Positions 25,195 to 32,764 of a stretch of 64,000 nt of DNA are shown one piece after another. How positions within the stretch are numbered: position 1 is the stretch's first letter; every line of letters begins with the position of its first letter. Position numbers and translations under genes: made by a program. Source of the stretch: Methylobacter luteus IMV-B-3098 (GTDB taxonomy: Bacteria; Pseudomonadota; Gammaproteobacteria; Methylococcales; Methylomonadaceae); the NCBI RefSeq assembly GCF_000427625.1, contig NZ_ATYJ01000014.1:186001-250000 (forward strand). The letters are read 5' to 3'. A model generated the notes under the pieces. It ran no database searches, was not told the DNA's origin, and saw only the letters and a program-made list of their open reading frames with translations.

Positions 25195-25938
25195 ATGTCA
25201 AACCGTCAGTATGAACTGTTCCGTTACCGGAATCCCGATGGCTCGTCGAAAGACTGGGCAATCAGGATTAATGGCGATGGGACTTATACGAAACGCTGGG
25301 GCAAAACCGGTACCCGTTTAACGGCCAAGGATTTTCCTATGTCTCATCCCGACGATGTGCATACGGAGAAGCGTGGAAAATTAAACAAGGGCTACCAATC
25401 GTTAGGCATGTGCTTTATTGATGATGACGGGAACATCAGTACGATCCCGCCAGCCTCTTCAAAGCCTGCCGGCGAAGATCCCCATTCTACCCAGGAGGAT
25501 GCGCGCATTTATTGGCGCATCAAGATGCCCAGTTCCGTGAATAGCGCTACTGTTGCGTTTTTGAAGGGTACTGCTACGGGGTACGCGATTGCCGTTTTGA
25601 GAGCTTATCCTGATTGTACCTGGGTAGAGAAAGTCAAAGACGGCCACGGCGATCTTATTAAGCCGGGTGCTGGTTCTTTGCTGAAAGAAAACGGAGTGGG
25701 TTCTCTGCTCCTGCTGATGGCGCTGAAGAAAAAAGGCGCAGCCAGCGGTGTCACGATTTCCCTGTCTCGTGAAGACGGCATAGAAATCAGCGACCAACTG
25801 AAACTGGAAAGCCAGGCCTTGTCGTTTTTCGACACGGATCTGGAATTTGTTCGTTCGCTTGCAGAAAGCATTGATCTGCTCGACAAAAGGCTTGACCTCT
25901 CCACGGTCGAGACCTTTGTTGACGATTTTTATTTCTGA
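25195..25938 (+). CDS. WGR-domain protein
   Basis: 247 residues, starting 2 bp after the ATPase stop and so translationally coupled. Residues about 5-75 are a WGR domain (YELFRYRNPDGSSKDWAIRI, then KRWGKTGTR), a nucleic-acid-binding module known from PARPs and some bacterial proteins. The remainder is a mixed domain with no recognised family. It is the only junction in the cluster lacking a leader unit, which ties its synthesis to that of the ATPase. Confidence 0.82.
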   Translation: MSNRQYELFRYRNPDGSSKDWAIRINGDGTYTKRWGKTGTRLTAKDFPMSHPDDVHTEKRGKLNKGYQSLGMCFIDDDGNISTIPPASSKPAGEDPHSTQEDARIYWRIKMPSSVNSATVAFLKGTATGYAIAVLRAYPDCTWVEKVKDGHGDLIKPGAGSLLKENGVGSLLLLMALKKKGAASGVTISLSREDGIEISDQLKLESQALSFFDTDLEFVRSLAESIDLLDKRLDLSTVETFVDDFYF

Positions 25939-25952
25939 CAACTTTTTGAATT

Positions 25953-26033
25953 TAACCCACAGGGGGCAACTATCGTCCCTGGTGGGCGTAGTCTGCCCTC
26001 TCTTGTATTTATTCTTTTGGAGACGCAGCTATG
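25953..26033 (+). promoter_or_regulatory. Three-part leader unit U11
   Basis: Outer stem CCCAC/GTGGG. Segment 1 starts AGGGGGCAACTATC (25961-25980), segment 2 GTAGTCTGCCCTC (25988-26000), segment 3 GGAGACGCAGCT-ATG (26019-26033). Segment 2 pairs with GGGCA-ACTA of segment 1 or GCAG-CTA of segment 3, each with one bulged base. Confidence 0.68.
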
Positions 26034-27425
26034 TCACATAATGCAGAAATGATTCTGGACCAGATCGATGTTGTTAAACTCGACATTAACCTGTGGACGA
26101 GTTCGAAAAAATTACGCCCTGAGGACCTGGTGCTCGGCGATGGTTCAATACTTCCCCCGGAAGATTTGGCGCATCTCGGTACCAAGAAAACCGTCGATCC
26201 TGAAAAATTGAGGGAATTCAACCGGATCAAGAAGGAAGCGGAACGTATCTGCCTGGAATCGGGCACCCGTTTTCTCGGCGGTTTTGCCAATCCCAGGAGC
26301 GAAATTCCTCGGATCATACAAGAGCTGGACAACCTTTCCAAAACCTTTGAGGAGGCAAAGAGAGAGTTCATCTCGACCTATGACAACGATACCCAAGACT
26401 GGATCGCCCGCCATCCTGAATTCGGCGATGCTATCCGTCGTGCCATTGAGCCCGTCGCCAGCGTGGCCAGCAAATTGCGCTTCGACTATGTCATTTTCCG
26501 CGTTACCCGACCGGATTCGGACGGACAAGCGGATGAATCATTGGCTCAGCACGCGAAGCAGGCGGATGAAGCATTGGTTCGGCGTGCGAATTCTATGAGT
26601 GATCAGCTTTTTCATGAGATTGCCCAGGAAGCCAACCAACTGGTCGAGCGCTCGTTTGTGGGCAAGGACACCGTGACTGGCAGAGCGTTGAATACGTTCC
26701 GTCGCATGCGGGATAAACTGGATAGTTTGGGTTTCCTTGACCATCGGTGCATGCCGGTTGTCGACGAGATCGATACGGTTCTGGGCGCTTTACCGGCTAA
26801 CGGTCCTTATAACGGCGTGGCGTTCCACAGTCTGTTCAGACTAGGTCTGTTGTTGTCCGATCCGGACAAGATCAAACGTCATGGCAGCGGCTTGTTGCAG
26901 GTGCCAGGTATCTTCCCTGAAGAAGAGGAAGCTGACGATGATGTTGTTGTGAATGAGCAGGTCATTTCTGATGACCAGGTCATTCTCGCGGCGGATTCCG
27001 AGGTTGCTGTTCCAGCGCCTGTTTCTGCTCCGGAAGTGATTCAATCGTCTGCGCCAGAGATTATCGCTGTGGCTGAAGAGAGCACTGTGGGTGAACAACC
27101 TGAAGCGCCATCCGAAAGTGCTGATATCGATGATATTCCTGGGTTTGACGATTTCCTGGCGACTTTCCAGCCTGGTCAGGATGTTTCTGATGCCGCACCT
27201 GCCGTTGTTGCTGATACTCAAGTCAGCACCATTCAGGAAGCGGTGTTCGAAACTCCGGCGGCGGCTGTCTTTATAGAATCCGTTAAGGAAACTGTAAATG
27301 CCGCGGCTCAATCAGTGTCGGCCATCCCTGCTGAATCCGTTCAGGATGATCGGGATGTCAATGCTGATGAGATGAAACCTGACGAAACTGTTGCTTCTGC
27401 TGAAGCTGGCGATTTCTGGTTCTAA
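26031..27425 (+). CDS. DUF3150-like protein, 464 aa
   Basis: Residues about 10-290 resemble DUF3150 proteins found beside CobS-like ATPases in conjugative elements (KLDINLWTSSKKLRPEDL near the start, then long helices with FLGGFANPRSEIPRI). The C-terminal 170 residues are low-complexity, acidic and rich in Val, Ala and Glu, probably disordered. Interest lies in context: ATPase, WGR, DUF3150 and VWA form one sub-operon under cassette R2, so they likely form one machine. Confidence 0.72.
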   Translation: MSHNAEMILDQIDVVKLDINLWTSSKKLRPEDLVLGDGSILPPEDLAHLGTKKTVDPEKLREFNRIKKEAERICLESGTRFLGGFANPRSEIPRIIQELDNLSKTFEEAKREFISTYDNDTQDWIARHPEFGDAIRRAIEPVASVASKLRFDYVIFRVTRPDSDGQADESLAQHAKQADEALVRRANSMSDQLFHEIAQEANQLVERSFVGKDTVTGRALNTFRRMRDKLDSLGFLDHRCMPVVDEIDTVLGALPANGPYNGVAFHSLFRLGLLLSDPDKIKRHGSGLLQVPGIFPEEEEADDDVVVNEQVISDDQVILAADSEVAVPAPVSAPEVIQSSAPEIIAVAEESTVGEQPEAPSESADIDDIPGFDDFLATFQPGQDVSDAAPAVVADTQVSTIQEAVFETPAAAVFIESVKETVNAAAQSVSAIPAESVQDDRDVNADEMKPDETVASAEAGDFWF

Positions 27426-27443
27426 TCTCGCTTTTTTCATTCT

Positions 27444-27510
27444 ACCCGGCGGGTGCAATGCATCCCGCAGGGGTGTTCTGCCCTCGCCTCCATTTCCTGG
27501 ACAGAATATG
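27444..27510 (+). promoter_or_regulatory. Three-part leader unit U12
   Basis: Segment 1 GCGGGTGCAATGCATCCCGC (27449-27468), segment 2 GTTCTGCCCTC (27475-27485), segment 3 GGACAGAAT-ATG (27499-27510). Segment 2 pairs UUCUG-CC with GGACAGAA across one bulge. The Shine-Dalgarno here is only GGA, which fits the changed word. Confidence 0.65.
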
Positions 27511-27945
27511 AGTACATTAAAATTAAGTGCAAGCATGCAAAAAAAAGTTATTACTCGCTTGCAAGGAGAATGGCATATTGACTTGTGGGATAACCCTCAA
27601 TTTGATATTGCTTTCAACTGGATTCAATGTCACTTGTTTGATGAATTAATCAGCGGGTGCCATCTGATGTTTAATACGGCAACATGCGACTCTGAAGTGA
27701 ATGCGAGAAAAACGCTCGAACTGCTTCAGCTGTTTGCTAACATCAAGCCTATAACCGATGACGCTGAGGGGTTGGAACAGTACAAAGGAGATTTCCAGTT
27801 TGATACAGATTTCGGGAAAATGACTGTATCAACTTCAAATCTGTTTTCACTCTATGATCACAAAGATGAACTAAGTATCCCGGATGAGCTTTTAGCTATT
27901 CTGGATGGCATGTTTGCAGACCTTGTGATTTGGCCAAAAAAGTAA
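27508..27945 (+). CDS. Hypothetical protein, 145 aa
   Basis: ATG at 27508; the longer frame from 27391 runs through the leader hairpins and is rejected. The product is soluble, mixed alpha/beta, Trp- and Cys-containing (HIDLWDNPQFDIAFNWIQC) with no recognised family. It separates the DUF3150 and VWA genes. Confidence 0.6.
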   Translation: MSTLKLSASMQKKVITRLQGEWHIDLWDNPQFDIAFNWIQCHLFDELISGCHLMFNTATCDSEVNARKTLELLQLFANIKPITDDAEGLEQYKGDFQFDTDFGKMTVSTSNLFSLYDHKDELSIPDELLAILDGMFADLVIWPKK

Positions 27946-27972
27946 TGAACGGATTTTGATAATTTAAACTTT

Positions 27973-28038
27973 AACCCTCAAGGGGCAAACATGCCCTATG
28001 GGAATCATGATTTGCCCATTTTTTTGGAGTAGACCATG
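27973..28038 (+). promoter_or_regulatory. Three-part leader unit U13 (VWA gene)
   Basis: Segment 1 GGGGCAAACATGCCC (27982-27996), segment 2 ATGATTTGCCC (28007-28017) then ATTTTTTT, segment 3 GGAGTAGACC-ATG (28026-28038). Pairing 2:1 is 10 bp with one bulge; 2:3 is weak (5 of 6 positions), so this unit looks more terminator-like than ribosome-blocking. Confidence 0.6.
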
Positions 28039-29889
28039 AGAAATAACACATTGAACAACGCATTTCCCATTGTTGCGGCAGCCTTAGGCAACAAATTTGG
28101 TGTCAAGGTCAGAGTAGGCGGCCAGCATGCCTATACCGATGGCAAGTCAATCAACCTGCCGGCTTACAACTTTGAAGATTCGTCTTACAAGGATGTGGCT
28201 TGGGGCTATCTGGCGCATGAAGCGGCTCATCTGCGGTTTACCGATTTCGCTGATTTTGGTAATGCCGCTACCAGTCCGATCCGCAAGCACATTCTCAATT
28301 TTCTGGAAGATATCCGTATCGAGAAGCAGATGCAGGAAACTTATCCGGGTACCAGACGGACGACGGAAAAAGTGGTTGAGCATTTGATTAAGACGGGCGA
28401 TTTTAAAGTCGTCAGTCAAGATCAGCAGGTTCATCCCGCTGCCGTTTTGAGTCAGTTTTTGCTGTTTCGTCTTCGTAATGATGTGCTGGGGCAGAATGCC
28501 CTGTCATCTTATGCAGATACTGCTGAAGCCTTGTTGGAAGAAACCTTCCCGGTCGGCGCAGTAACCCGACTTGCAGGTCTTCTTTCCGAAGTCCCGAATC
28601 TAGATTCTACGCGTGCTTGTGTTCGGCTTACCGATCGTATTCTGCGCATGATCGAAGAAGAGCAGGAAAAGGAACAGGAAAGAGTGCGGCAACAGAAGCA
28701 GTCTCAGCAGCAAGAGAGTGATGATTCGTCATCGCAATCGCAGACGGCTTCCGGTAATTCTGATCAGGATGATGATTCAAGCGATGATGATTCCCAACAG
28801 GATGATTCGTCTCAAGATGATGATTCTCAAAGCGATCAGGATGATGGTCAGGATCAAAGCCAATCTCAAAACTCACAGTCGAGTAATGAGGGTGATGACG
28901 ACAATGATCAGGAGGACGATCAACAAGCTGGTCAGGGCAATACACAGTCCGCCGGCAGCAGTAATGATCAATCACAGGGCCAGGACAGTGAGCAACTGGC
29001 GCAAGCCTTGGCTTCTGTATTATCGGCCGGTGAAGACGATGTGCCTGATGACTTGTTCGAAGTCGTTCAAGCGCTTTTGGGCAGTCAGCCTCGAAACGCT
29101 TATGATTCGGATATTGAAATGCCACTTGCCATGGATCCTTCCAGGAATTCTGCTGCTGGCAATGCCGTGTTAAACAGTGTACTGAATCATTCGGGCAAAA
29201 TCCGGGCTTCTCTTCAGGGCCTGGTGCAATCAAGCCGTTATGACAGACCTGTGGCTAAGCGTTCAGGCAATCGTATTGTCGGTCGAAAATTGTCCCGCTT
29301 GGTTCAAGGTGATGCGCGCATTTTCGAACGCCGATTTCATCATTCGGCACCCAATACCGCAATTCACCTGTTGGTTGACGGCTCCGGCTCTATGAGTGGC
29401 GTGTATGATCAGCAATCGAAGTCCCGGTTGATCGATATTGCCATTGAATCGGCCGTTGCATTGGTATTGGCGCTTGAAGGCATTTCAGGTGTTAATCCGG
29501 CTGTGACGCGATTTCCGTATGGTGATACGTCCAATGTGGTTCCGTTGTTGAAGCATGGGCAGAAGGCTCGTCCTAATGCGGCAGTGTTTTTGCCGGCTAC
29601 GGATGGAGGCACGCCACTGCATTCGGCTCTTTGGTATGCGGCAGGATCTGTACTGGCCACGCGTGAAGCGCGGAAAGTCATCATCGTTCTGACCGATGGC
29701 GAACCCGATGATCGAAGTTTGACTAAAGCGATCATCAATCGTTGTGAAGCGACGGGCATCGAACTGGTTGGCATTGGCATCTGCCATAATGTCAGCCATT
29801 TGTTCGATAACTCGATCTGCATCAGCAACGTCTCCGAGTTGAAAACTGAACTATTCAGAATCAGCCGAGACCTGTTGTTGACCGCTTGA
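28036..29889 (+). CDS. CobT-like VWA protein with HExxH motif
   Basis: 617 residues. An N-terminal metal-binding HEAAH motif (61-65) with a nearby EDIRIEKQM helix resembles a zincin fold. Residues about 210-325 are an extreme Asp/Ser/Gln-rich linker. The C-terminal VWA domain carries the MIDAS motif DGSGS near residue 450 (LLVDGSGSMSG), GGTPLHSAL, and VLTDGEPDD. This domain order is that of CobT-type chelatase partners and of VWA proteins paired with MoxR-like ATPases; the ATPase at 24221 is the natural partner. HExxH plus VWA suggests a regulated protease or a metal-dependent remodelling machine. Confidence 0.88.
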   Translation: MRNNTLNNAFPIVAAALGNKFGVKVRVGGQHAYTDGKSINLPAYNFEDSSYKDVAWGYLAHEAAHLRFTDFADFGNAATSPIRKHILNFLEDIRIEKQMQETYPGTRRTTEKVVEHLIKTGDFKVVSQDQQVHPAAVLSQFLLFRLRNDVLGQNALSSYADTAEALLEETFPVGAVTRLAGLLSEVPNLDSTRACVRLTDRILRMIEEEQEKEQERVRQQKQSQQQESDDSSSQSQTASGNSDQDDDSSDDDSQQDDSSQDDDSQSDQDDGQDQSQSQNSQSSNEGDDDNDQEDDQQAGQGNTQSAGSSNDQSQGQDSEQLAQALASVLSAGEDDVPDDLFEVVQALLGSQPRNAYDSDIEMPLAMDPSRNSAAGNAVLNSVLNHSGKIRASLQGLVQSSRYDRPVAKRSGNRIVGRKLSRLVQGDARIFERRFHHSAPNTAIHLLVDGSGSMSGVYDQQSKSRLIDIAIESAVALVLALEGISGVNPAVTRFPYGDTSNVVPLLKHGQKARPNAAVFLPATDGGTPLHSALWYAAGSVLATREARKVIIVLTDGEPDDRSLTKAIINRCEATGIELVGIGICHNVSHLFDNSICISNVSELKTELFRISRDLLLTA

Positions 29890-29900
29890 TCTTTGCCTTA

Positions 29901-29932
29901 TGGCCAATCTTTTTTGATTGGCCAGATTTTTT
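29901..29932 (+). terminator. Hairpin with T-run after the VWA gene
   Basis: TGGCCAATC (29901-29909) pairs perfectly with GATTGGCCA (29916-29924), followed by GATTTTTT. It stands where other junctions have a leader unit but lacks a segment complementary to the next ribosome site. Confidence 0.75.
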
Positions 29933-29954
29933 ATTCAGTTCCAATGGAGAATTT

Positions 29955-30137
29955 ATGCTTTCAAAAAAGCAATCTGAGTTCTTATCAAAACTAGCTGACT
30001 TGTGCGATGAGTACAATGCTGGCTTTACCTATACTAAAGATGACGATGGTATTCATGTTTTGATAGATGGGATAGATGTTTTTGCCGATTATCTTGATAT
30101 GGATGCCGCTGGTACTATTCGTAAAGCATTAATTTAA
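29955..30137 (+). CDS. Hypothetical small acidic protein, 60 aa
   Basis: ATG at 29955 with TGGAG 8 bp before; the longer frame from 29886 crosses the terminator hairpin and is rejected. Acidic, soluble (LADLCDEYNAGFTYTKDDDG), no recognised family. Last gene before the second attenuator/promoter boundary. Confidence 0.6.
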   Translation: MLSKKQSEFLSKLADLCDEYNAGFTYTKDDDGIHVLIDGIDVFADYLDMDAAGTIRKALI

Positions 30138-30230
30138 TGCTTTACCTTCACATATGGTTAATTCGTTTTTTTGATTAGCCATTTTCCTACCCGGACAAGG
30201 CGTTTTCCTTTTCTGGGTAGCTTAACATTT

Positions 30231-30307
30231 AGACGGCACAGATTCAGTTCTGTACCGTCTTTCCAGAATGCTTGCCTGGATCGAGCATTGCGGAAAGACG
30301 GAATTTT
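30231..30307 (+). terminator. Intrinsic terminator with competing hairpin, second copy
   Basis: Terminator stem CCGTCTTTCC...GGAAAGACGG (30255-30301) then AATTTTT. AGACGGCACAG at 30231 can pair with CTGTACCGTCT and occlude the terminator arm. Same logic as 23951-24027 although the loop sequences differ. The 30138-30230 stretch before it holds no gene, only weak stems (CTACCC/GGGTAG). Confidence 0.8.
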
Positions 30308-30310
30308 TGC

Positions 30311-30416
30311 AGTTCTCTGAGAGAACTCAAAAGCAGTGCCAGTTCAGCACTTAAAATAAGGAATCGGTGAAGCGTTTCGGCGCGATTACTTTTTAGCGGC
30401 TTAGCCGTATTTTCAA
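30311..30416 (+). promoter_or_regulatory. Long promoter/leader cassette R3
   Basis: Palindrome AGTTCTCTGAGAGAACT (30311-30327, centre base changed but symmetry kept), AGTGC/GCACT (30335-30351), TAAAAT as -10 (30352-30357), AAGGAATC, then GCGU-UUCG-GCGC hairpin and GCGGC/GCCGU hairpin. Relative to R2 the UNCG hairpin shows compensatory change (GCGC/GCGU against GCGU/GCGC), supporting RNA structure. Confidence 0.68.
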
Positions 30417-30522
30417 CCTGTCCAGGGGAAATCCATGTTTTCCCGGTCGGGATTCATGGTTTTTGTCTGGCTTCAGGCCATTATCGCCCCATGCTCCGCA
30501 TGGCAAGCGACCTTTACTTTAA
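30417..30522 (+). promoter_or_regulatory. Orphan leader unit without its gene
   Basis: Segment 1 GGGGAAATCC... (30425-30444) matches U1 and U10, and segment 2 CATGGTTTTTGTC lies at 30455-30467, but no complementary ribosome site and no gene follow before unit U14. The remaining 55 bases hold nothing recognised. A gene was probably deleted here. Confidence 0.5.
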
Positions 30523-30594
30523 AAACCCGCCGGGAACAATTTTGCTCCCAGTGGGGGAAGTTTTGTCTCCCGGTTTTTTGGAGACAAAACTATG
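30523..30594 (+). promoter_or_regulatory. Three-part leader unit U14 (GHKL gene)
   Basis: Segment 1 GGGAACAATTTTGCTCCC (30532-30549), segment 2 AGTTTTGTCTCCC (30559-30571) then GGTTTTTT, segment 3 GGAGACAAAACT-ATG (30580-30594). Segment 2 pairs 12 bp perfectly with the entire ribosome site; with segment 1 it pairs about 8 bp with one bulge. Confidence 0.82.
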
Positions 30595-32193
30595 AAACAA
30601 ATCTCAATGCAAGTGAACCCAGGCAACCTGGTTAAAAGCTTGAAGTTCAGCTTTACCAACAAGACCACGGCTCTTGGCGAACTCATGCAGAACGCCCGTC
30701 GTGCCGGCGCAGCTTCCGTTCAATTCGAATTCGCTCCGGAGACTAAAATTCTCCAGATCACGGATAACGGTTGTGGCATCAATTCCATCGAAACGCTGCT
30801 AACTGTGGCAGAATCCGGTTGGGATGCGGATGTTGTCGCTCAAGAGCATCCGTTCGGTATTGGCTTTCTGTCAGCTCTCTTTGCCTGCCGGCACATCGCT
30901 GTCGTCAGCAAAAGCGGCCGCATTTCCGTTAATACGGAGGATGTCCTGTCGTTCAAGCCGGTTACGGTATCACCCGTCACTGATTGGAATGGCATCACCC
31001 GCATCAAGATGTTAGGTGTTGAGCTCGAATCGAAACTGATCGAATCAACGCTCAAACGCTTCGCGAAAGGATTTCCAATTCCGGTTTTTTTCAATGGCGA
31101 AAGCCTGGAAAGAGATCAGGTGTTGGATTCCGGCCTGGATTTTGTCGATACTGAAGTCGGCTCGGTTCATCTGGTCGGCCTGGATAAACCCGATGGCGCT
31201 CATTATGCGTTTGAAGTGTATCTGCAGGGCTTGCCCATTTACCGATCCCATTTGTATTGCAGTACGACGCATGTCATCCATCTCGACTCTGCGCGTTTCC
31301 ATGCGCGGTTACCGGATCGGGACAACCTCGTTGATGAGTCCGATGTGATTAAGCTCATTCATCAAGCGTTGCAACAGGCTATCGAAAATCGCCTGCTTCA
31401 GCTCAAAAGCACATTGTCCGCTCAGGATTTTGTGCAGTTCTTTGACATGATGAGGCACTGGGGATTGTTGGGCTTGCTCAATGATGTGGAGGTACTTCCA
31501 CAACAGGCAGTCCGCAAGATCACGTCCTATCCTGTCTGCGATTCTGAGCTTTACGGCTGCTTCACGGCTTGTCCGGAAAAACCCGTGACTCGCGCAGAAG
31601 TTGAAAATCGTCAGGTGGAAATTGTCGATATTGAAGGCGATATCCAAAGCGATGGCGCTGCGCGCTTCATGTTTGCCTGGATGCGGGATTCCCTGATTTA
31701 CGAGGGGTGTCTTGATAACGGGCACTGGATTCATTCGATGATTCGCTCTCTCGATGAGGAAGAAGTCATGATTGATCTGGTTAATCAAACACACGCCTCG
31801 CGATTTAAAGGCAGTTGGGTATGGGTGGATGTTAAGTTTTGCGATTCCTACCGCATCCGGATTGGCAACGATGTCGTTGAAATTACTAGTCAGGCTTTCT
31901 ACGAAGGCAACGAAAACGGTGGTTGCATTGTGATGCCTAAAGACGATGGTTCTGCAGCTGTCCTGGAACAAGTGTCAACGTTCCGGTCAGAACACGAAGA
32001 TTACCAGGAAGCCATACACGAGACCGATGGTGACGCTTTTTCCACTTTCGTTATCGCCAATGTGCTGACAGATTCTGGCCAGGCATTCCACCGATTGCTG
32101 CCGAGTTTTCAAGGCTGCCCTTCCCTTTATGGCAAAGCGTTTGAAGTGGTGCTCGATAAAAATGGCCAGGTTGCTTTGGTAACGGCTGTTTAA
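30592..32193 (+). CDS. GHKL-family ATPase, 533 aa
   Basis: The Bergerat ATP-binding fold is clear: N-box ELMQNARRAGA (30-40), G1 box ITDNGCGI (56-63), G2 region FGIGFLSALF (88-97). This fold is shared by Hsp90, MutL, topoisomerase II and histidine kinases; here no phosphoacceptor or kinase dimerisation domain follows, so an Hsp90- or MutL-like ATPase is more likely. The C-terminal half is unrecognised. First gene of the third sub-operon under cassette R3. Similar stand-alone GHKL ATPases occur on plasmids and in defence islands, but its job here is unknown. Confidence 0.82.
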   Translation: MKQISMQVNPGNLVKSLKFSFTNKTTALGELMQNARRAGAASVQFEFAPETKILQITDNGCGINSIETLLTVAESGWDADVVAQEHPFGIGFLSALFACRHIAVVSKSGRISVNTEDVLSFKPVTVSPVTDWNGITRIKMLGVELESKLIESTLKRFAKGFPIPVFFNGESLERDQVLDSGLDFVDTEVGSVHLVGLDKPDGAHYAFEVYLQGLPIYRSHLYCSTTHVIHLDSARFHARLPDRDNLVDESDVIKLIHQALQQAIENRLLQLKSTLSAQDFVQFFDMMRHWGLLGLLNDVEVLPQQAVRKITSYPVCDSELYGCFTACPEKPVTRAEVENRQVEIVDIEGDIQSDGAARFMFAWMRDSLIYEGCLDNGHWIHSMIRSLDEEEVMIDLVNQTHASRFKGSWVWVDVKFCDSYRIRIGNDVVEITSQAFYEGNENGGCIVMPKDDGSAAVLEQVSTFRSEHEDYQEAIHETDGDAFSTFVIANVLTDSGQAFHRLLPSFQGCPSLYGKAFEVVLDKNGQVALVTAV

Positions 32194-32204
32194 TTCATTC
32201 TATT

Positions 32205-32284
32205 AACCCGTTCGGGAAATACTTTCCCGGTCGCGGCGTGAGGTGTTTCCCGATTTATTTTTTTTATTTTGGAGAAACACGATG
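32205..32284 (+). promoter_or_regulatory. Three-part leader unit U15
   Basis: Segment 1 GGGAAATACTTTCCC (32214-32228), segment 2 AGGTGTTTCCC (32241-32251) then long T-rich run, segment 3 GGAGAAACACG-ATG (32271-32284). Pairing 2:1 is 11 bp (two G-U); 2:3 is 7 bp perfect (GUGUUUC with GAAACAC). Confidence 0.78.
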
Positions 32285-32668
32285 AAACAAACTTCCACGT
32301 CAATTGGCCAACCGTACAAAAATCCTAACGGTGATTTGCAATGCGATGCGGTGGGGCATCTGGGCGATTATGTCATCCGCAAAACAGCGGACCATACCTG
32401 GATTGCCATTCAGTTGTTCGGCGCGATAGGCAGTATTGCCGCAACCGCTCCCACGCCTGAAGACGCCTTTAACCAGGCGGAAGACTGGCATTACGCCAAC
32501 GGCATCCAGAAACGTCTGACTATGAGCTTGGCTATCGAAGGCGTTGAGACATTTGATCTGGAGCTCGCTTTAAATGAAGTGTTGAAACTGGTCAGCGAAG
32601 GCTATACGTCCGGTTCCGATAGAAACGAGACTGGATCGTACAAGTTTTCAATTGACGCTATTGATTAA
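32282..32668 (+). CDS. Hypothetical protein, 128 aa
   Basis: ATG at 32282 with GGAG. The product looks like a two-layer small domain (VGHLGDYVIRKTADHTWIAI) followed by helices; no signal or membrane segment. No family recognised. Confidence 0.6.
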   Translation: MKQTSTSIGQPYKNPNGDLQCDAVGHLGDYVIRKTADHTWIAIQLFGAIGSIAATAPTPEDAFNQAEDWHYANGIQKRLTMSLAIEGVETFDLELALNEVLKLVSEGYTSGSDRNETGSYKFSIDAID

Positions 32669-32679
32669 TTAACTAACTA

Positions 32680-32764
32680 AACCCCTGCGGGAAAAATCTT
32701 TTTCCCAGCCGGGACTCATGATTTTTCCCGCTTTTTTTTGCTTTTAAGCAGGAGAAAAATCATG
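32680..32764 (+). promoter_or_regulatory. Three-part leader unit U16
   Basis: Segment 1 GGGAAAAATCTTTTTCCC (32689-32706), segment 2 CATGATTTTTCCC (32717-32729) then CTTTTTTTT, segment 3 GGAGAAAAATC-ATG (32751-32764). Segment 2 pairs 11 bp perfectly with segment 3 including AUG, and 10 bp perfectly with segment 1: the clearest two-way choice. Confidence 0.85.
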
